From contig OX463824.1 in assembly GCA_949825045.1 (NCBI GenBank), positions 28,676,001-28,740,000 on the forward strand: a DNA stretch of 64,000 nucleotides, read 5' to 3'. Each line of letters begins with the position of its first letter. Position 1 is the first letter of the stretch. Below, one piece after another: positions 1 to 12,500 of the stretch. The notes under the pieces were generated by a model. That model saw nothing but the letters and a program-made list of their open reading frames with translations. It made no database searches and had not been told where the DNA came from. Position numbers and translations under genes: made by a program. Source of the stretch: Argyresthia goedartella. Lineage: Eukaryota; Arthropoda; Insecta; Lepidoptera; Argyresthiidae.

Positions 1-351
1 CATGAGAAGAGTATACTCAAAAGTGGGCTCCCTGACAATGTGATGCGAATTTAACCGCTGCTGAACCGATTTTAACAAAACATGTGTAAGAATCATCGCA
101 GTGAAGTCTACTACCAACTACGAAAAACCACATTAAAATTCTTCCACGCGTTTTACCGCTATTCTTTGTTCAGCTGATAACTTTCGAAGCACTGAACCGT
201 TTTTAATAAAACATGGCTAAGAACCATCACAGGGAAAGCTGTTACCATTTACAGAAAACCGCATCAAAATCCGTCCACCCGTTTCAACGCTAGAGCACAC
301 ACACAAACACAAATACAGACGCTTCAAATTTATAACATTTTTCGTCGTCAG
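1..351 (-). repeat. Two degenerate tandem units (~125 bp) in a POMT2 intron
   Basis: Two similar blocks at about 58-165 and 188-295 share a pattern. Each has a GAACCG..TTTTAA.AAAACATG segment, then CTAAGAA(C/T)CATC.CAG, then a CATTAAAATTC/CATCAAAATCC segment and a CACCCGTTT-like end. Read on the - strand they match the three units at 62.04-62.42 kb, so this is one interspersed repeat family in two orientations. The stretch is intronic and shows no coding potential. Confidence 0.6.
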
Positions 352-575
352 AGGTTATTCTAATGTATCTAACTCATCGCAGTGGCAACGGCGACGGGTT
401 CTACTCATCGGGTTTCCAAGCCCGCCTCGAAGGCAACAGTCTTCACAACGCCAGCGCGCCGCGCCTGCTGGCGTTCGGTGCGTCCATCACGTTGAAGAAC
501 CATCGCACTGGTGGGGGGTATCTGCACTCGCATCATCACTTGTATCCGTCTGGCACTGGCGCCAGGCAGCAGCAG
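352..575 (+). CDS. POMT2: POMT2 exon: membrane segment end and first part of MIR domain
   Basis: The acceptor is CAG at 349-351 and the donor GTGAG begins at 576. The frame reads a short hydrophobic run, then [15 protein letters not shown] and LHNASAPRL, the region just before and at the start of the MIR domain. It ends with [18 protein letters not shown], the first conserved MIR repeat motif. The exon ends in phase 0. The exact acceptor is the least certain splice site of the gene, because the residues before HRSG are poorly constrained. Confidence 0.87.
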
Positions 576-3500
576 GTGAGACACATTTGTTATACCTTTT
601 CATGGTGTAAAGATTTGTTCTCAATAGGCCTGGCAGTCCGCGCAAATTGTCATATTTCCTTAAGAGGTTTCATTTTCACTTGTGAGACGCGGCGCTGCGC
701 ATTGCTTACTTGCTGCTATCTCACCTGGACAATGACGAACAACGTGATAGTGAACGAGCTTCTGACCTTTGTTCAAAATAATCACAATGTGCTGGATGAA
801 GTTAGCTGTGTGCAGATACATATGCAGCTCAAATTTTGATGACACAGAGAGTGAAACCGGAAAAGCTCTGCTGTGTAATGCAATCTCAGACGGAAACCGT
901 ATTATCAAAAAAAAATGCCTCACAAAAACAAAAATTCTGAAGGAAACTGACCCAGACCTGCAACCTCTCATTGTTAAAGATAAAGATGTTTATTTGCTAA
1001 GATAAGGGGAACAGTAGGCGGTAGTATAATAATAAGGAACACCTTATCAGCTATTAATTTTAGCATGCAAATATTGATATTGTTCAAAAACAACAATGAT
1101 ACATTAAAATTATAATAATAACAATAATAATGCAAAACTACCACTACCTACCAACCCTGCACCAAACTCAGTTCGGTACAAAAATAATAATGATATGTCT
1201 ACTATTGTCTACATCAACTATCAATTAATTACAATTATGATTAAGGAATTCATCTATTGAGTAAAAACATTTTATTATTAGCCATTTAAACAGATCCATC
1301 TTAAACCTATTAACTGGTAGGCTGTTTTATGTGCTCAGGTATCTTATTAAAATTTTCAATACACATTGCAGAACAATTTTTATTATTGCTAAAGACCTCA
1401 ATCGGCTTCACCACCAGTCATTTGACCATGTAGATGTGACCCGTCCTGAAGAATGAACTTCAAACACTACGCACTGGCGCAATCTCCAAAGTGGAGTTCC
1501 GGGATCTGGAGGCGAAACTTCATAATGAGATTAAGGGTTTGAGATCATCTGTGGCGGATGTGTGTGTGAGAAATACCCCACAGGTACCAACAACGCAAAA
1601 AACTTCCGACTAAATAAAATAACCGAAGAAATAATTAGCGTGCTGATAACTGCGCTGACCTAGCAACTTATTCCCAGCTGACTCCCGCCGCCACCTTGCA
1701 ACGAATACCTATGTCGCTATGTCTACCCATAGAGATATCGCACAGAATCAGTCGCAGATAGTGAGGCGGCCGATCGATGGCTTAGAAACTAGGCGCATTA
1801 TTGATGATAATTAATTCACCCTTATCACACGAAAAAACCCAAGAAGCGGTCGATTAAACAAAAACATGCGTGGAACCTTGGTTAGCGGCAGTGGTCGCCT
1901 GCAAGTTGCGGAGTACCTCAGTTGTAGATTTACATGTTGCGTCTTAAACAACACGTTACCGCAGATATGAATGAAACCTGCGAAAATATTGAATTAACGC
2001 AACGGGAGGAAAAGTCTTTCAAGTCATTTTAAATAAATATACTTAGCTCAAAGAATGCAAAATTCCTGAGTGATGACTGAGGTTGTTGACGTTAGCGCCG
2101 CTCGACCGCTAAATCAACTAAACAGAAGATTTATTATGGTTTCCTTAAATTGCCGGAGTATTAATAAGTCCGTTGGGTATATAAGATCCCTGTGTAAAAA
2201 AGTGTACATAATTGCCCTCCAGGAAACATGGCTGTTGCCCCATGATGTCAATTTTATCAATGAAATTGACGAGAACTTTGGATGCTGTGCAAAATCGTCC
2301 GTAGATACCGGGACCGGCGTACTGCGTGGGAGGCCATACGGCGGCATAGCTATTCTGTATCGCAAATAAGTGTTTTCAAGTGTGCTTATCGTAGAGTGTA
2401 TTATTGAAAGAGTGGCGGCGGTGAAAGTTAAATTTGATGAGTGTTAATTCCTTGTCGTAAATGTACATATGCCGGTGAACTTGCGTAAGAACCTACCCGA
2501 GTTAACGGAAATTGGCAAATGCGTATGCCTTGGTGGAAGAAGCGGATCTTGAGGCTGCCTACATCCTAGGAGATTGGAACACACACCCGAGTGAAGAACG
2601 ACGAGTTAACTTGGAACACAAAATGCTTTGCGCCGATATTAATAAGTTGGGAATCTACTCCGATACATTCACGTACGAAAGTGCAGCACACGGAACATAC
2701 CGCTCTGGTTAGAGCACTGTGTGACAGACAACTCAGGCTGCATGTGATACTATCACTAAAGACTAAAGAGGCTGTTAGCTAAAGCACGATCGCGGAGCAG
2801 GAAGAATTTCGGTCATTAACTTGCTATTACCTGTCTCTCTCGCTTCCGCATGAATGTATTAACGTCACGCTCGCTCAGACGGCGGTCATTGCACCTGTGC
2901 GCGCGTGACGTGAATATATTTACGCGGGAGCGACAGGTAATAACAGGTTAATGACCGAAATTCTTCCTGCTCCACGATCGTACTTTACGATGCTCGGTGG
3001 TAAGACTACATCCCCCTTTTTGTTATGTGACTTACAGGCAAATTGAAGTATTTTTATGGGTTATACTTAATTTACTTCTTAAGAACAGTAGAAATTGAAG
3101 TGCAAGCAGGCGAGACAATTTGTTTTAAAATGTACATTGTTAATGTCGTTTTATGTATTTCTGCATTAACTAGCACATGTGATTGAAACAGAACGAAATT
3201 CGGTACTATTTTGAGATTACAAATAATGGAGAATTATTCCTACTAAATCTATCATTCATTGTCTTCTGATAATGTGGTGATTTATAATTAATTTGAGTTA
3301 ATCGAAAGTTACAGAAGCTAAGTAATAAGATCTAAGGTGTTAGTGTCTCGTCTTTTCTATGCAGTCGCATAGACAAGAAAAGACACTAACACTAAACTAC
3401 CAAATTTTACATTTCAATTGGTTTGTCTTTCGACCTTAAAACCAACTCTGCCTATATAAAAACTTACAATAGCTTAGTTTACAATATAAAGGTGAAATCT

Positions 3501-6500
3501 ACGGTTAAAATTTGTTCTAATAGCCACATGGAAACTGGCATACCTACGTTGAAAATATCTTGATTTTTGCGGCCATAGATAAAACAGGTGTCAATCGATG
3601 TAGTTCGAATTTATCCAAATACCAAAGTAATAAATATACAAGTTTTCACGAAATTACCTTCTTGCTTAAATGTTTTGTCTACGCGATATAGGTTTGTATG
3701 AAATGTCAGGTTTTGCACAGTGGCGCCATCTATTTCGTAGAATACAACGATCTTCATAGCGTTATCGTCATTCACTTCACCCTTTACTTTTCATTTTTAT
3801 ATTTATTGTATGAAAGTCAGCGTACAGTAAATAAACATAATTTCCCGCCAAACAGATAACTACATACACCCACAAGGACGAGAACAACCGCTTCATCATA
3901 AAACCGTACGACCGCGAGCGCACCGACTCGCTGACAATAGTGCGCAGCGGCGACCTGGTGCGTCTCACGCATGCGCAGACAGGGCGCAATCTGCATTCGC
4001 ACCGCGAGAGGGCGCCGCTCACGAACAAGTATATGCAGGTCACCGGGTATGGAGAGGTGAGGTTTTGATATATCGGGGTGAATTCATAATAATTCTTTAT
4101 TGCACAGAAAACACAATGGAAAAAATACAACGAACAATATGCAAAGGTGAGCTTATTTCTAAAAAGAAATTTCTTACAGCTAACCTGTGAGGAAAGGAAA
4201 AAATATTTATAGAGAGGTAGTCCTAGTGTACAATTAAGATTTAAAAGAAAGAAATAAAGTCAATATACTATCAGATAAATCACAATACATCCTACACATA
4301 CTATAAAATAAATTAATAGAATACAATAAATACATAGATACACATACATACTATAAGATACCCACTATGCGGAAGAGAGGAGATGCAGTTTCAACTTTTT
4401 CTTAAAAGAGAACAAGGATGTGCAATCCCTAATAGCGCAAGGAAGTGCATTCCACAAACGTATTGCCCTTAACCTAAACGAGTGCTCGTAAGCAACAGTG
4501 TTGTGCTGAGGAATTGACAAAAGTGACACCGTGTGAGATCTCCGAAGTCTATCCCCAGAGAAAAGAAACTCAAAATGTTCACGAAGATATGCGGGATAGC
4601 GCGGATTTCTCAAAATATTGAAGAGGAAGGAGAGAATGTGCATATCACGACGAAGTCGGATCGGGAGCCAGCCTAATTCCCTGCGATATTGGGACACGTG
4701 ATCGTACTTGCGGAGACCGAAGATAAACCGAATCCCGAGATTTTGAAGTCGCTCGAGTTTGTTCAGTAGATCTTCGTTCGCGCTGGCCCAGCATACATCG
4801 GCGTAGTCAATTAAAGGCAGAAGAAGGGTCTGAACTAGCATGATTTTAGTCTGCCTAGGCAAGAAGTACTGCAAACGCCGAAGGGAATGAAAGGATGCAA
4901 AGACTCGTCTGCTGACCTCACAAACGTGGGGCGACCAGGGTAAAAGAGTATCAAAAACAACCCCAAGATTTTTGGCTTTCTCGCTGTACTTGACAATGGT
5001 ACCGTCATAAAGCACGGGAGCAACTGACCTATGCTGCAACAAATTAAGTAAGTGCCGTGTACCCAGTATCATCGCCTGAGACTTATCCGGGTTGACTAAT
5101 AGCCCATACGAAAGAGCCCATTTCCTGATGTTGTCGAGGTCAGCATTCAAAGCCTCTACAGTCGAAGTCAGATCACACAGGGGAAAATGCCGATAAATTT
5201 GAAGGTCATCTGCATAGAGATGATACGAGGAAGACAATACATCCGAGATGGAATGGATGAAAACTGAGAAAAGAAGAGGAGAAAGGATGCCACCTTGCGG
5301 AACACCAGTAGAGAGCTTGCACCATTCCGTAGTAACTTCTTCAGACTTGATGCGCTGCTGGCGGTCTCTCAGGTAGGAGTCAAACCAGCGAGCCGAGTGT
5401 GAAGAGACATTGAATGTTTTTATGATTTCAACAAGTATATCGAAGTCGACGCAGTTGAAGGCGCTGCTAAAGTCAAGGAGAGTCAGGACTGTGAGCTGCT
5501 TCTTATCCATTGCCAGTTGGATATCGTCAGTTACCTTGAGCAGTGCGGTGGTGGTGCTATGCCCTGGCCTAAAACCAGACTGAAAAGGGTTCAGTAAATC
5601 CATGGAGGAAAGGTACGAGGACAGCTGGGAGTGGACAATTGATTCAAGGACTTTGGAAAGGATTGGTAGGATGGAAATGGGACGGAACTCTTTGAAGGAG
5701 GACGAGTTAGAAGTTTTAGGCAGGGGTATCACTAATGCTCTTTTCCACTGGCTTGGGAAGCAGTACTCGCTCAGCGACGCGTTAATTATATGCGTTATGG
5801 GTGGTAAAACATTATCGAGCTCACTGAATAGCATCTGAGAGCAGATATTGTCATCACCTACAGCCTTGGACGAGATTTCTAGAATAGCTTTCTTTACTGC
5901 GCCAACTCCGACAGACCTGAGGTTGAAAGGTAAGCAACTGGATGTCGTTCTGGTACGCAAGTTACGAAGGGTAGCATCCTTGACACAGGGGTCCATCACG
6001 ACAGGGGAGACAGCAAAGAATTTGTTGAGACCATTGAGGTCGACACTACCGGCAACTGCGTCCTGGGACTTACCAACACCAAGGGTCTTCAGGAACTTCC
6101 AAACCTGTGCAGGAGAGTAACTCTCGATACTCTCGTAGATGTTCAGATGTTCATACAGAAAAGTATCACCTTTTACTTCTAAAAGCTCCTCTATACAATG
6201 GCCCATGGTGGGCGATTAAAAAGGCTCCACCATCGGCATCGCCGCGATGGTTTGCTCTCAACACAATAGTGTCTGTTCATGTACTCACTGTCGTCTGTTG
6301 AGTCTGTTTAAGAAGGACGTCGAAATGATAGCGGCTTCTGCTATCTATATTCTCAGTAGATACAATATGATTGTTATCGGGAAGTATGTACATCAAAAAA
6401 GTCATCCACTAAATATTTTAATTACAATTATAACCCAAAATCCTCTAAAGTCTTAACTAAAATATCATCAGAGCACTCAGTCTTTGACTGATGATGGTAG

Positions 6501-9500
6501 GCTCCTTGGGAGTCGTCTGGTATATGTAATAATTGGGTAATATTCGCAGATGAAGGCTGATTAGTAATAAAAACTTGGGACTTGCGACAGGCGATGACGG
6601 CCACTCACAGACGATTATGCTCTATACACAATCGTGCGTGTCTATACTCGCCCATCATTGTGTAGTTTAGAGGAGCCTCAATATTTGAAGGGAAATATGT
6701 TAAAAATTAAACACTTCCTTCCAATGACAATGTCGTGATACTTTTCTTTAGTCATCCGAGCCATTATTTTTATGGGTTCATTTTTACTTATATATGTCAC
6801 CATAAGACTCCAAAACTATCGAAAGAGATAGTAAACCGGACCGACAGGGATTAGAATTTACGTTTCTGTTGTTCTTACATGTGAACCTAACACGAAGACT
6901 ATTCGCCCCCTCTAGTCTTCACCTAAGCTACCGCAGTGTTTGCCCTGGTATTTCGTTTGCAATTCGGGTTTAAACCAGTTGACTATTTAACGGTTTTATC
7001 AACTAACGCGTCGTATAGTAAGCAGTACGCTACAGTTTACTATATGTCGATTGTTGACCAACTAACGGGAAAAAAAACGTTAGTTTATCAACATACTTAC
7101 TTCTGGCCCACACTAGGATAACCTATGTCAGGGGACCAGACAACGAGGTGACAAACATATAAACAGCCCAGGACCTTGGTTTTTTTTATATGGCAAGATG
7201 TCGATAAGAGCCTCTAAGAGCCTTTGCACACGACTGATTTTGAACGCAGTTTGAAGTTCAGAAAACTCAACGCCGTCGGCACTTATACCGTTGCACACGA
7301 TCTTCGCGTTTGTTGCGATACAAAAGAGCGTTCCAGTTGCGTTTTTACGCGGATCCATTATTCATTTGAAAAAAAAAAATGTGTTGCCTGTGCGATATTC
7401 GGTCGGCACGTGTGCCGCGTGCCCCCTTCTATACCCCTTTCCCCGCTGCTGGCTGCTATACGCGAGCGCGTTCCACCTATCGCGACGAACGCGCGTTTGA
7501 AGCTGTTGACGCGTATCAAAATCGCGCTTCGTCCGCGCTTAAAAAATACGCCGTGTGCAAAGGCTCTGTGTTTGCAACCTTTGTATTCTCAACAGGACGG
7601 TATCGGCGACGCTAACGACGTATGGAAACTGCTCATATCGGGCGGCAAAGATGGCGACGAGGTTCACACAGTTAGCAGCAAGCTGATACTGATCCACTAT
7701 CTACAGTCCTGCCTGCTGACAACGACTGGCAAACAACTGCCGAAGTGGGGATTCGAGCAGCAGGAGGTGGCCTGCAATCCCAACTTGCGGGACAAGAACG
7801 GGCTGTGGAATGTGGAAGACAATGTGTTTGAAGGATGTGAGTCACCGTCATCGACTAACTGCCTTATTAATAAACGTCTTATAAACTTATTTTAACTATA
7901 ATGCCGTAATAATTCGTTTGTCTTTGTCTGTCACTTTGAAATTTGTGTTTGTGAGAAAAGGACAAAGCACATTTTAGCTATCATAGGTTTGATAAGTTTT
8001 ATGAATAAGGCGTTATATATAGAACTAAAATATAACTTTACTTGGTACTAGATTCTCCAGCCTAGGCGTGATACTTTTAGGCAAGAAATATAATGATCAC
8101 CAAAATATTTTTTTCATACCCAAAATGGGTAAATGATCACCAAAAGTTGCAGAAAATATTAGGGCAAAATACTGCGGTAGCTTAGATGAAGGGTAAATCC
8201 CCCTTTATCCTTCGTGTTAGGTTCAACATGTAAGAACAACAAAAAATACTTAAAACAAACTTATTACAAAACATAAAAATAAGTTTGGTGATCATTTATC
8301 CAAACACAATTTGGTGGTCGTTTACTAATTCTGGCGGTCGTTTCGAATTTATTGTTAGTAAAATAGGTGCGTTTTTGGTGATCGTTTAAACATGAGCCAT
8401 ACTTTTATTTTAATTTATATTTCTTGCATACGTTTACCAGTTGAGCAAGAGCGCAGCCCACGGCTATGTCGCCTTTTGATGACCCCAGATTCTTCTGTAC
8501 ATTATAGACTTCGTTTGTTATGCTAGAGACTCAGGAATCTTGAAATTTCCAGTAAATGAGAGGGAGTACTTTGAATATTCAATAGTTTTCCCTTAGCTAA
8601 AGCTCTCTTCCCCTAATTTTCATCCAGTGCCCAAAGCAAGCTTCGAAGCGTACGCGTCCGGTTTCGTCGAGCGCTTCATAGAGTCGCACGCCGTCATGTT
8701 CCAAGGCAACGCGGGACTGAAACCGAAGGAGGGCGAGGTCACGTCACAGCCGTGGCAATGGCCGATCAATTATAGGGTAAGTTACAGGCTGGTCATGATC
8801 ATGTGGTGACCATTTATGTAGAATTGTTCCAATTTGGTACAGTGCTTGTCATCATTTGCGTATCAGATCTTTTCTCCATTGCTATTCTGGCCACCCCATT
8901 CAATATGCTCTGGGGGGTAGTCCTACTAATTACAAGCCTATCCTAAGTGATATGCCTGTGATATGCTTTTGAAAGGCTTGACAAATAGTAGGATTGATAC
9001 TCATTCCGTCAACATTAACAGAAAAGCTGAATGATACCATGGACCACATTATGATACATAAGAAAGGCTAATATACTTATAATCGCACATCAAAAATACT
9101 GATTTGCACAGCAAAAAATAATCAACAAAAACACTCTTTATGTTTTAAATATTTTATGGGTACTTATGTTTATATTTTAAGTATTTATTGTTGTTTTTAC
9201 ATGTTTAACCTAACACGAAGGATAAAGGGGGCTTCGCTTCGCTCACCCCCTTTACCCTTCAACTAAACTACCGCAGTATTTTGCACTGATATTTGCTGTG
9301 CAAATATGTATTGTTGATGTGCAGTGTAATATTTCCCTATAAGAGATGATGTTGTATGTTTGCTATATTTGCTACGGGCTCAACAAATTCGCATACTCAG
9401 TAGACCTAAACCCATTCCTACTCCTCCGTCCAGGGTCAGTTTTTCTCAGGCAGCGCTCATCGCATCTATCTCCTGGGCAACCCCGTGGTCTGGTGGACCA

Positions 9501-12500
9501 ACCTCGCCTTCCTGCTGGTCTTCGCCATCATCTTCATCATAAACTGCGTGAGGGACAAGCGGGCTGAGGCTACCGGGCTCAGGATTGAGGGTATGGTAGC
9601 TGCTTATACTCATTTTGCTGGATGTGACCGTGGGATTTTTACTACACGCCAAAGTAAACTAGGCACCTCGCTCTGATGACGTCATATCGTCCGACACTGT
9701 CCTACAGACGCGACGAGGGCGAGAGCGAGCGCTAGAGGGAGGGGAAACGCTTTCCTCGAGGGTGCCAAGTTAACGTTGTGGCGTAGTACGTGATTCTGTA
9801 TGTGTGAAAGCGATCCTGAGAGCTTTCAAATTGTTTGATTGATTAAGCTTTCTAATAATAATAATATAATAATAATAATTTTATTTCAGATATCAAAGAT
9901 CCATATTACATTAAAAGAAATTTACATCTAATTTAAATAATAAAATCACACATACAAAAGGAAAATAATAATTACAAAACTAAAACATAAAATTATAACT
10001 CATGCAATTAAATGAAATTCCATAAAATAAAGTAAAACAAAATGTCAGTAAATTTAATTAAAAAAATGCCAAAAAATAAAATTAATACCATTCAAATCAA
10101 ATAAAAATGTCAAGCGTATAAAATAATAAATGTTAAATGTCAATAAAAAATTTAATTGCATCAAACTATAAAATTATGTCAAACCACTTCTATTTAAAAT
10201 AAGTTGGCTTATCTTTGACACGGCTCGACTTCCCACATACTGTAAGTGTGCCTATCATCACACTCACCCAGTGTTTCAGTATTGGGCTGTCGAGCCGCCC
10301 CGCGATGACTGCTAGAATGGTGTCGGAGCTGCCGCGAACTCTGCTCAGTAGGGAGGCCGTCCTCTTTCGTATGACGGCATGAAAGCCATCGACGCGTGCC
10401 TCGGCAAACATGCTTGACGCGCTACAGTATCGCGGCAGCCCCAACAGCATCCTAAAGGCATTATTGTACTGGATGCGCAAGGCATTGAGAGCCCTTTGCG
10501 TATAGCTGACTGACCCACAGGCTGCACGTGTAGAAAGATTGGCAGTACGCCCTGAATAGCGTTATCTTCACCTCTCTTGTACAACGTGCAAACCTGCGGG
10601 CCAACATGTTCGCCCGGACTGCCTAAACAGTAAGCTGTTCAAATTGACGTTGACCAATCAGAATGAGATTTTTTTTAATGATGTCTGATGTATCGTATCT
10701 AACCTGGAATTGGTTCGTATTAATCGTATCTAACAATAAATTATTAACTATGAAGTTAATAATTTATTGTTAAACGCTGGTAAAACTAAGTGTATCAAAT
10801 TCTCACTTCCAAATTTCAGGCAAGTTTAGACCAGTTTAGTGTTAGACAACAACACGTTTAGTAGTAGAATTAGGAAATGATATGAAGTTTCTTAGAATAA
10901 CCATTGATAGCAAATTGCAGTGGGGACCCCGCATAGATAAATTAGCAGGTAGATTAAGTTCTGCGGCTTACTCTGTTAATAACATAGACAAATCACATAG
11001 GTTAGTCTGTTTTAGTAAATTTCATAGTGTCATTTATTTTTATTTTATTTTATTTATTTAACACAAATCCACAGCCTGTCAACTATGTTAAATTAACAAT
11101 ATATAGCTTAAATATGGCCAGTTATGGATTTCACTATGTATACTCATGTCCTATCGTATCTTGTTGCGGGGGAAAGTATCAGATTTTCAAACTATTTTAA
11201 TTTCACATAAAAGAGCTATTCGAGCAATTTATAATTTGAAACGCACAAACTCCTTAACCTCGCAACGACCACGGAATTTTTTGAGGCATCGCTATTTTCA
11301 ACCTCATGCCATGGTTATAAAATTCAAAACCTATAACGGGAAAATGGCGTCATATGTATGAGGCCCGTGGCAGTGGCGGTTTTCCAGGGGAGGCAACTTA
11401 GGCTGCGCCTCACCTCTCACTATGCACCCTACCTACCACCTACATCAAAATACAAATACATACATAAATACACTTAGTGTACGGTACAATATTTTTTTAT
11501 TAATTAATCTATAGTATAAAAACTAGCCTACTTCAAAATTGGATATCCTGCCGAAATTCCCGCGATCATCGCTGCACCGAAAACAATTTTTATTTTACCC
11601 ACCCGCGGCGCGACCTTCTGTACGTAGCCATAGCACACAATTTGCTTTGCCTATTTGGACTGCTGTAACTCACGCCGCGCCCCGCGGCCGGCCGCCGTGA
11701 GGCTGGATGTTTTAAAAATTGTCTAGCGCCTCTATAGCATTAAGCAACAGAGATTTTACAAATTTAACGGGACGAATTAGGAAAATCCTATTACCTTGTA
11801 TCAGAGTCGTTTTTTGATGAGTCCGGGTTAATCATTATCTTGGTACGAGGGGCAGAGAGGCGCCTTCAGTCCAGCGCCTAACGAAGGAAGGAGATATATT
11901 CGTTGTATTGGGTAGAGTGAGAAGACATGTCACACCGACGAGTCCCGAACCCCCAACCGAGACGGTCCGGCGCTACAGGGGTGCGTTCAGTAAGTTCACT
12001 CCGACTCTCCGAGTGTGATTATCGTCGGGCGATAGTCGCCCGATGATAGTTGTTGTTCGATTCCAAATCGATATTCGATCGATGGTTTCGGAACGGCCAT
12101 TTTGAATTTGACGTTGCTGCCAACCTTGCAGTTTTTTGACAACTGACAGACGAAAGCCCTCGCGATGTAACGCGTATTGATTAGGGCATTGAAATTAAAT
12201 CGTAAGCCATCTGGAATTGTATTCGGGTTCCCCTCAGGATTGTCTATATAGCTGAGTGTATTGTGGTTCCCCGAACCAGATAAAGTTCGCATTTACGTGG
12301 CCGATTGGTTTTTCCCACGTAACATAACCTGTGTTGGAACACTGTGCTCGTCGAAGCTGGCCTGCCAGCCATACCTGGTTGGCTGAAGAACCTGTCTACC
12401 AAGAAGAGCCTAGGGTGCACCCAGGCCTTGCAGAGAGACAGGAGTTTGACGGGAACGAAGCACAGACCAGGTCAGATAGATTCATAAGTATTAGCTCGGT

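Noticed and set aside
3777..4130. Antisense 117-codon frame over POMT2 exon 2
   Set aside because: It is the reverse of a well-supported exon and its extension is intron sequence; no domain is visible.
7224..7595. Upstream extension of POMT2 exon 3 as coding
   Set aside because: The frame is open by chance. The residues match nothing in the family and CAACAG gives a good acceptor at the point where similarity starts.
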